Source: an uncultured Oscillospiraceae bacterium
GTDB lineage: Bacteria > Bacillota > Clostridia > Oscillospirales > Oscillospiraceae
Direction of reading: 5' to 3'
Length of the DNA stretch: 64,000 nt
Assembly (NCBI GenBank): GCA_934591635.1
Contig: CAKTPI010000003.1
Span: 62,001-126,000 of the forward strand
Positions 59,761 to 64,000 of this stretch are shown one piece after another. The position numbers and the translations under genes are program-made. Every line of letters begins with the position of its first letter. Position 1 is the first letter of the stretch. Under the pieces are notes generated by a model. The model saw nothing but the letters and a program-made list of their open reading frames with translations. It was not told the origin of the DNA and searched no databases.

Positions 59761-60750
59761 ATGTGTACTGCAGCAACTTATAAAACAAAGGATTTCTACT
59801 TTGGAAGAACGCTGGACTATGAGTTTTCCTATGGTGAGGAAATTGTGATCACACCACGTAATTTTCCACTCCCTTTTCGGCATTTGCCGGAGATAAAGCG
59901 ACACTACGCAATCATAGGCGTGGCGCATGTGGCAGGCAATACTGCCCTATACTATGATGCAATCAATGAAAAAGGGCTTGGAATGGCCGGACTGAATTTT
60001 GTCGGAAATGCGGATTATAAGATGCCTGCCGACGGAGTGGATAATGTTGCCTCCTTTGAGTTTATCCCCTGGGTTCTGAGTCAGTGCGGTAGTATTCAGG
60101 AGGTGCGGCAGCTTCTTTCACAGATGAACCTTGTAAATACAGCTTTTAACAACGCACTGCCTGCATCTCAGCTTCACTGGATCATTGCTGATAAAGATAG
60201 CGCAATCACGGTTGAATCCGTAAAAGACGGGCTGAGGGTATATGATAATCCGGCTGGAGTACTCACCAATAATCCTACTTTCCCGGAGCAGATGCTGAAT
60301 TTGAATAACTATATGCACCTATCGACCAAGGCACCGGAAAATCACTTTTCCAATAAGCTTCCACTGTATGCCCACAGCAGAGGCATGGGGGCTTTGGGAC
60401 TTCCGGGAGACCTGTCTTCCCAGTCGCGGTTTGTACGGGTTGCGTTTGTAAAGTTAAATTCTGTCTCTGCCGATTCGGATGCAGAGAGTATCAGCCAGTT
60501 TTTCCACATTCTGGGCGCTGTTGATCAGCAGCGCGGATGCTGCGAGGTATCGGATGGAAAATTTGAATATACGATTTATACCTCCTGCTGCAATGCCTCC
60601 AAGGGCGTTTATTACTACACCACTTATGATAACCACCAGATTACCGGAGTGGACATGTATAAAGAAAATTTGGATGGAAATACGCTGATTTGCTATCCGT
60701 TGATTACAGGTGAGCAGATCCGCCTGCAAAATGAGGAAAAATCGAAATAA
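59761..60750 (+). CDS. bsh: Bile salt hydrolase (choloylglycine hydrolase family)
   Basis: Ntn hydrolase releasing glycine or taurine from conjugated bile acids. 329 aa, the length of clostridial BSH. The start MCT puts the catalytic Cys at position 2 after Met removal; ATG 59761 has GGAGG upstream, and the 32 open codons before it are rejected for that reason. Other active-site regions: FGRTLDYE (Arg16, Asp19), INEKGLGMAGLNF, VLTNNPTF (Asn) and SQSRFVRVAF (Arg). The end (YTTYDNHQITGVDMYKENLD) matches BSH closely. Penicillin V acylase activity is a less likely alternative. Cytoplasmic, no signal peptide. Confidence 0.92.
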   Translation: MCTAATYKTKDFYFGRTLDYEFSYGEEIVITPRNFPLPFRHLPEIKRHYAIIGVAHVAGNTALYYDAINEKGLGMAGLNFVGNADYKMPADGVDNVASFEFIPWVLSQCGSIQEVRQLLSQMNLVNTAFNNALPASQLHWIIADKDSAITVESVKDGLRVYDNPAGVLTNNPTFPEQMLNLNNYMHLSTKAPENHFSNKLPLYAHSRGMGALGLPGDLSSQSRFVRVAFVKLNSVSADSDAESISQFFHILGAVDQQRGCCEVSDGKFEYTIYTSCCNASKGVYYYTTYDNHQITGVDMYKENLDGNTLICYPLITGEQIRLQNEEKSK

Positions 60751-60756
60751 ACGAGG

Positions 60757-60790
60757 AAAAAGCAGGCCCCAAATTGGGGCCTGCTTTTTA
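60757..60790. terminator. Bidirectional terminator between bsh and yajC
   Basis: Near-perfect stem AAAAAGCAGGCCCCAA / TTGGGGCCTGCTTTTT with a tiny loop; works for both converging genes. Confidence 0.92.
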
Positions 60791-60801
60791 TGGAACCAAT
60801 C

Positions 60802-61176
60802 TTATTTGACTTTTCTGGCAGCCTTTGCCTTAGCCTTGGCTTCCTGTGCCTTTTTGGCCTCTGCCTTCTTGGCCTCAGCAGCAGTTTCGTTGGTGGACAT
60901 GGCCCACTTTGCCAGTTCAACGCGCACCTGGTCGGCACTGGTCTCGATTACCAGCTTGTCATCCTTTACGCTGACAACAGTACCGCAGATGCCACCGATG
61001 GTGGTGATTTTGTCGCCAACCTTTACAGCGGAACGCATCTGCTCGGCTTCCTTCTTGCGCTTGTTTTCGGGACGAATCAGCATGAAATAGAACACGGCCA
61101 ACATCATCACCAGCATAATGAGCGTGCTGGTCATGCCACCGGCAGCAGAGGTTGCTTCAGTCAGAAAAAGATTCAT
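60802..61176 (-). CDS. yajC: Preprotein translocase subunit YajC
   Basis: 124 aa; one N-terminal membrane segment (about 14-34), then the YajC pattern FYFMLIRPENKRKKEAEQMR, VGDKITTIGGICGTVVSVKD. The C-terminus is a Lys/Ala-rich tail (KKAEAKKAQEAKAKAKAARK) longer than usual. Follows tgt, as in many bacteria. Confidence 0.95.
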   Translation of the reverse strand: MNLFLTEATSAAGGMTSTLIMLVMMLAVFYFMLIRPENKRKKEAEQMRSAVKVGDKITTIGGICGTVVSVKDDKLVIETSADQVRVELAKWAMSTNETAAEAKKAEAKKAQEAKAKAKAARKVK

Positions 61177-61244
61177 TGGGAAAACTCCTTTGTGTTTAAT
61201 ATCCTTTTTATTATAACATTACCCAGGGAAAAAGCAAGTGCGAA

Positions 61245-62375
61245 TTAAATCCTGCGGGCTAATTTTTCGGAATACTCCTGCCGAAATTGCTGGAAGGTAC
61301 CGTGATCCAAGGCATCGCGTATTCGTTCCATCAACTTGTTATAAAAATACAGATTGTGCATGACAGCCAAGCGCATGGCCAGCATTTCATCTGCGATGAA
61401 CAGATGCCGGATATAAGCTTTGGAGTAGCGGCGGCACACTGGGCAGTCACACTGTGGATCAATAGGCGATGTATCCAGCATGTATTTTGCATTCTTCAGG
61501 TTGATTGCACCTTCCCAAGTAAAGAGGCGTGCATGGCGGGCGTTTCGGGCGGGCATTACGCAATCGAAGAAGTCAACGCCCCGAGCCACGCTCTCAATGA
61601 TATTTGTAGGAGTGCCAACGCCCATGAGATAACGGGTTTTATTGACAGGCATATACTCTTCAACTGCTTCAATAATGTCGTACATCTCCTCAGCGGTTTC
61701 ACCTACAGCAAGACCGCCAATGGCATAACCCGGCAAATCCAGTTCTGCAATTCGTTGCATGTGGGAAATACGCAAATCCTGGTAGGTACCGCCTTGGTTG
61801 ATACCCCAGAGCATTTGCTGAGGATTCACCGTGCCCGGGAGGCTGTTCAAGCGGGCATTTTCTGCTTTGCAGCGTACCAGCCAACGGTAGGTGCGGTCAA
61901 TGCTTTTCTGTACATAGTCCCTGGGAGAGGGATTTTCGATGCATTCGTCAAAGGCCATGCAGATATCCGAGCCAAGGTTGGACTGAATCTGCATGCTTTC
62001 TTCCGGCCCCATAAAAATTTTATGGCCATCAATATGGGAAGAAAAGTACACACCCTCCTCTTTAATGCGGCGCAAGGAGGCCAAGCTAAACACCTGGAAG
62101 CCGCCAGAGTCTGTCAGTATGGGACCGTCCCAAGTCATGAACTTATGCAACCCTCCCAACTGTTTGACAACCGTGTCGGTTGGACGAAGATGCAAGTGGT
62201 AGGTATTGGACAGCTCTACCTGGCAGCCGATCTCCTTCAAATCTTTGGCGCTGAGCGCGCCTTTGATGGCCCCCTGTGTACCGACGTTCATAAACACAGG
62301 GGTCTGAACCACACCATGGGCACAGGTAAACTCTCCGCGTCTGGCTTTTCCTTCAGTCTTTTTTAGTTCAAACAT
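61245..62375 (-). CDS. tgt: Queuine tRNA-ribosyltransferase (bacterial TGT)
   Basis: Exchanges guanine-34 in tRNAs with GUN anticodons for a queuosine precursor. 376 aa: TPVFMNVGTQGAIKG, catalytic Asp in LTDSGGFQVFSL, ALDE-equivalent MAFDECIENP, GINQGGTYQDLR, nucleophile Asp in GVDFFDCVMPARNARH, and zinc ligands DCPVCRRYS plus a His in the following helices. ATG 62375 has GGAG eight bases upstream; the open frame above it is rejected. Confidence 0.97.
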   Translation of the reverse strand: MFELKKTEGKARRGEFTCAHGVVQTPVFMNVGTQGAIKGALSAKDLKEIGCQVELSNTYHLHLRPTDTVVKQLGGLHKFMTWDGPILTDSGGFQVFSLASLRRIKEEGVYFSSHIDGHKIFMGPEESMQIQSNLGSDICMAFDECIENPSPRDYVQKSIDRTYRWLVRCKAENARLNSLPGTVNPQQMLWGINQGGTYQDLRISHMQRIAELDLPGYAIGGLAVGETAEEMYDIIEAVEEYMPVNKTRYLMGVGTPTNIIESVARGVDFFDCVMPARNARHARLFTWEGAINLKNAKYMLDTSPIDPQCDCPVCRRYSKAYIRHLFIADEMLAMRLAVMHNLYFYNKLMERIRDALDHGTFQQFRQEYSEKLARRI

Positions 62376-62428
62376 TTTAACACTCCGTAGTTGTTTTTGA
62401 CCTTGGTCTCTCGAGTTCGATAGTGTCC

Positions 62429-62457
62429 ATTCTATCGCAAAGAACCCAAAAAGGCAA
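62429..62457 (-). promoter_or_regulatory. Promoter of tgt-yajC
   Basis: Minus strand: -35 TTGCCT (62457-62452), 17-bp spacer, -10 TAGAAT (62434-62429). The rest of the 62376-62752 gap holds only the terminator at 62628 and a second hairpin. Confidence 0.7.
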
Positions 62458-62627
62458 GCATCATTTCTCGCAAGGGTGCAGAGGCCTGCCAATTTTACGG
62501 AGCACCGGCTGATATGTGTTAGGGCTTACAGAGCATCCGGCAAATGCTGTATGAAGATACGCTTGCAACGGTGTACAAAGGGAACATAATAAAAAACTTA
62601 ATAATGGACTGCCAATCTTACACAAAG

Positions 62628-62660
62628 TACCGCCCAAACGAGACTACGGGCGGTATTTTT
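62628..62660 (+). terminator. Terminator upstream of the broken gene pair
   Basis: TACCGCCC / GGGCGGTA stem followed by TTTTT. A second long stem (AAAGGAG ... CTCCTTTTTT, about 62676-62724) follows before the next start codon. Confidence 0.75.
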
Positions 62661-62752
62661 GTATCATGGCGGAGAAAGGAGGAACTTCCCACGGGGCTTG
62701 ACTGAAAAGTTGAGCTCCTTTTTTCATGCCAAAAAACAGGAGGTAAATGCTT

Positions 62753-62945
62753 ATGGCAGATGATAAAACCACAAAAACGTCGGAACAGCCGGTAACGGAT
62801 ACCGGACCGGGCAAGGAAACGCCTCCCGCTCCCCCAAAAGAGCCAGAGAAGGTTTCCGTTTCCCCAGAGCCGGAAAAAAAGACGGAACCGGAGGTAAAGA
62901 ACCCGCAGGTTTCCGTCTATAACTTCGCTGAAATTCTCCAGAAAT
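62753..62945 (+). pseudogene. 5' fragment of an unrecognised gene
   Basis: ATG 62753 has AGGAGG nine bases upstream. About 60 codons of a Pro/Glu/Lys-rich, disordered N-terminus (GPGKETPPAPPKEPEKVSV, then NPQVSVYNFAEILQKYP). After about 62945 the frame continues to 63259 only as the antisense of the opposite-strand gene, so the real gene is cut here. No family recognised. Either a genuine rearrangement or an assembly join. Confidence 0.55.
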
Positions 62946-64000
62946 ATCCTCGATCAGACTGTTGGGCATGGCGTAGATGGCTTTCGTCAGAATACCGGCT
63001 AGCAGGTGGCTTGCCCGCTGGGATACCACGATGTGGTAATTGTAGGTGGTTTCTTCCAGCAGTGTGCAGGTCAGGGTTCCGCTGTGTTCCCGGTTCACCA
63101 GGGCCTGGGCGGTGTAGTAATACAGGAATGCCGCGTCCGCTTTCTTATTCAACACGGCATTCACCGCTTCCTCCCGGGTGTCGCAGACCAGCTTCTCACC
63201 ATTCTGCACATAGGATTCGTCGAACACGGCAGACTGATCTACCGTGGATACCACCTTGATCTCGCCGCTGAAATCAGACCGGGTGACCATGGTCATCCGC
63301 AGCGTCAGATAGGGCGCGGTGACGGCGCTGTTGGGCATCTCGGCGTTGCTCTGGGAATTGAGACGGTAATCAATGCACAGATCCGCGGAGCCGTCGGCAC
63401 GGTGGTTTAAGTATTCCTCTCTCGTCTCGCAGGGAACGAACCGATAGGCGACCCCGGCGTACTCCGCCAGGAACTTGAAGTAGTCCGGCAGAATGCCCTT
63501 GACCTCGCCGTTTTCCATATAGGAGTAAGGATACCGGGTGGGATCACAGATCACCGTCAGGGCCGTGTCACAGGTGCTGTACTGCGCGATCACCGCTTTT
63601 CCGCGTCGCTGTAGGATATGTTGTAGTTCTCGTAAAACTGGGGTTGTGCAGGTCTGTCTGCCAGTCGCCCTCGGTGGCGTTCATCTGGTCAATGGCGTAG
63701 TTGATCTTATCCAGCAGCTCCATATTGCCTTTCTGAACGATGGCATAGAACTCCGTGCTGTTGAATTTCTCAATAATCCGCTCATTCTGGGTCTGGCGCA
63801 GGGAGCTGGTGACAATGGCGTCCACCTTCCTACCCTGGAGTGGCCAGGGTCATATCCGCAAAGGAGGAGAAGTAGACGGCAGAATAAGTAAAACCGTGTT
63901 CCTGCGCAAAACTGTCAAAGTCCGCGTTCCGGAACCAGTTGTTGTAAAGGTGCTGCACCAAATACATCTTCTCCTGGGGATAATCTCCAGCCACTAGCCA
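62935..64000 (-). pseudogene. Broken protein with tandem solute-binding-type sensor domains
   Basis: Minus-strand remains of a bac_3 solute-binding-domain protein, such as those fused to signalling domains. Reading from the window edge: HLYNNWFRNADFDSFAQEHG ... FADMTLA, then a frameshift near 63835 (a TAG appears), DAIVTSSLRQTQNERIIEKF ... DWQTDLHN, a second shift near 63640, then a second domain (ICDPTRYPYSYMENGEVKG ... LVCDTREEAVNAVLN ... AMPNSLIEDISGEF). It ends at the junction with the fragment at 62753, where a membrane or output domain would be expected. Sequencing or assembly errors could explain the shifts. Confidence 0.75.

Noticed and set aside
62945..63259. C-terminal half of the plus-strand frame at 62753 as real protein
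   Set aside because: It is antisense to clear solute-binding-domain sequence and rich in Arg/Pro/Cys, typical of a shadow frame.
1..64000. CRISPR arrays, tRNA or rRNA genes
   Set aside because: No regularly spaced repeats and no cloverleaf with a TTCGAATC-type loop was found by eye; a covariance scan could still reveal a missed tRNA.

Overview
The window looks like a chromosomal segment of a spore-forming, gut-associated Firmicute, most likely an Oscillospiraceae/Ruminococcaceae-type clostridium. This is an inference from gene content: spore genes (cwlD, cotJ), a bile salt hydrolase, the Asp23-nusB-M22 paralogue-xseA-xseB-ispA operon, and consensus housekeeping promoters. No sequence search was run. 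No tRNA, rRNA or CRISPR array was recognised.

Layout. 1-16.2 kb is core chromosome: an ABC-F ATPase cut by the window edge, an Mrp/ApbC ATPase, a membrane protein, the rpmG-secE-nusG-rplK-rplA and rplJ-rplL ribosomal clusters (minus strand, with an L10 leader), ruvX, two half-size TauE/SafE proteins, xerD, a PNPOx-like protein, pfkA, a second Xer-like recombinase, a membrane-anchored HTH protein, radA and cwlD. 16.3-16.9 kb starts the cotJ spore-coat operon, with cotJA and cotJB fused into one ORF and then cotJC.

The main observation is that cotJC is split. Its first 61 codons plus a 10-bp core lie at 16746-16938. The rest lies 34.5 kb away at 51475-51888. Both ends share the 10-bp core GGGACCGAAG in the same reading phase. 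A large serine recombinase sits at the left end. Joining the two cores restores a 198-codon CotJC with all five expected manganese ligands. The element-side flanks form a near-perfect 19-bp inverted repeat, as expected for a serine-recombinase attP. The arrangement resembles the skin/SPbeta type of sporulation-gene intervening element, but the cargo is not a prophage.

Cargo (16.9-51.5 kb): recombinase, a 68-aa candidate accessory protein, a PrsA/SurA-like foldase, a GH3 enzyme, a CBM9-like protein and a GH3 remnant. Next comes a YesN regulator and, 20 kb away, its YesM kinase partner. Between them lies a long minus-strand operon: CBM9-like protein, solute-binding protein, GH3, two permeases, GH3, ABC ATPase, then a Dlt-like acyl-modification cassette (carrier protein, adenylating enzyme, MBOAT, SGNH protein, second adenylating enzyme) ending in a GH2 enzyme. 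A nitroreductase-like lipoprotein and a CotH/DUF4956/VTC trio close the element. The genes suggest sensing, cutting and importing an oligosaccharide, coupled to acylation of an extracytoplasmic glycan or polymer.

51.9-62.4 kb returns to chromosome: a two-component system with an ABC transporter, the ispA-xse-nusB operon, bile salt hydrolase, yajC and tgt. 62.7-64 kb holds two broken genes fused tail to tail.
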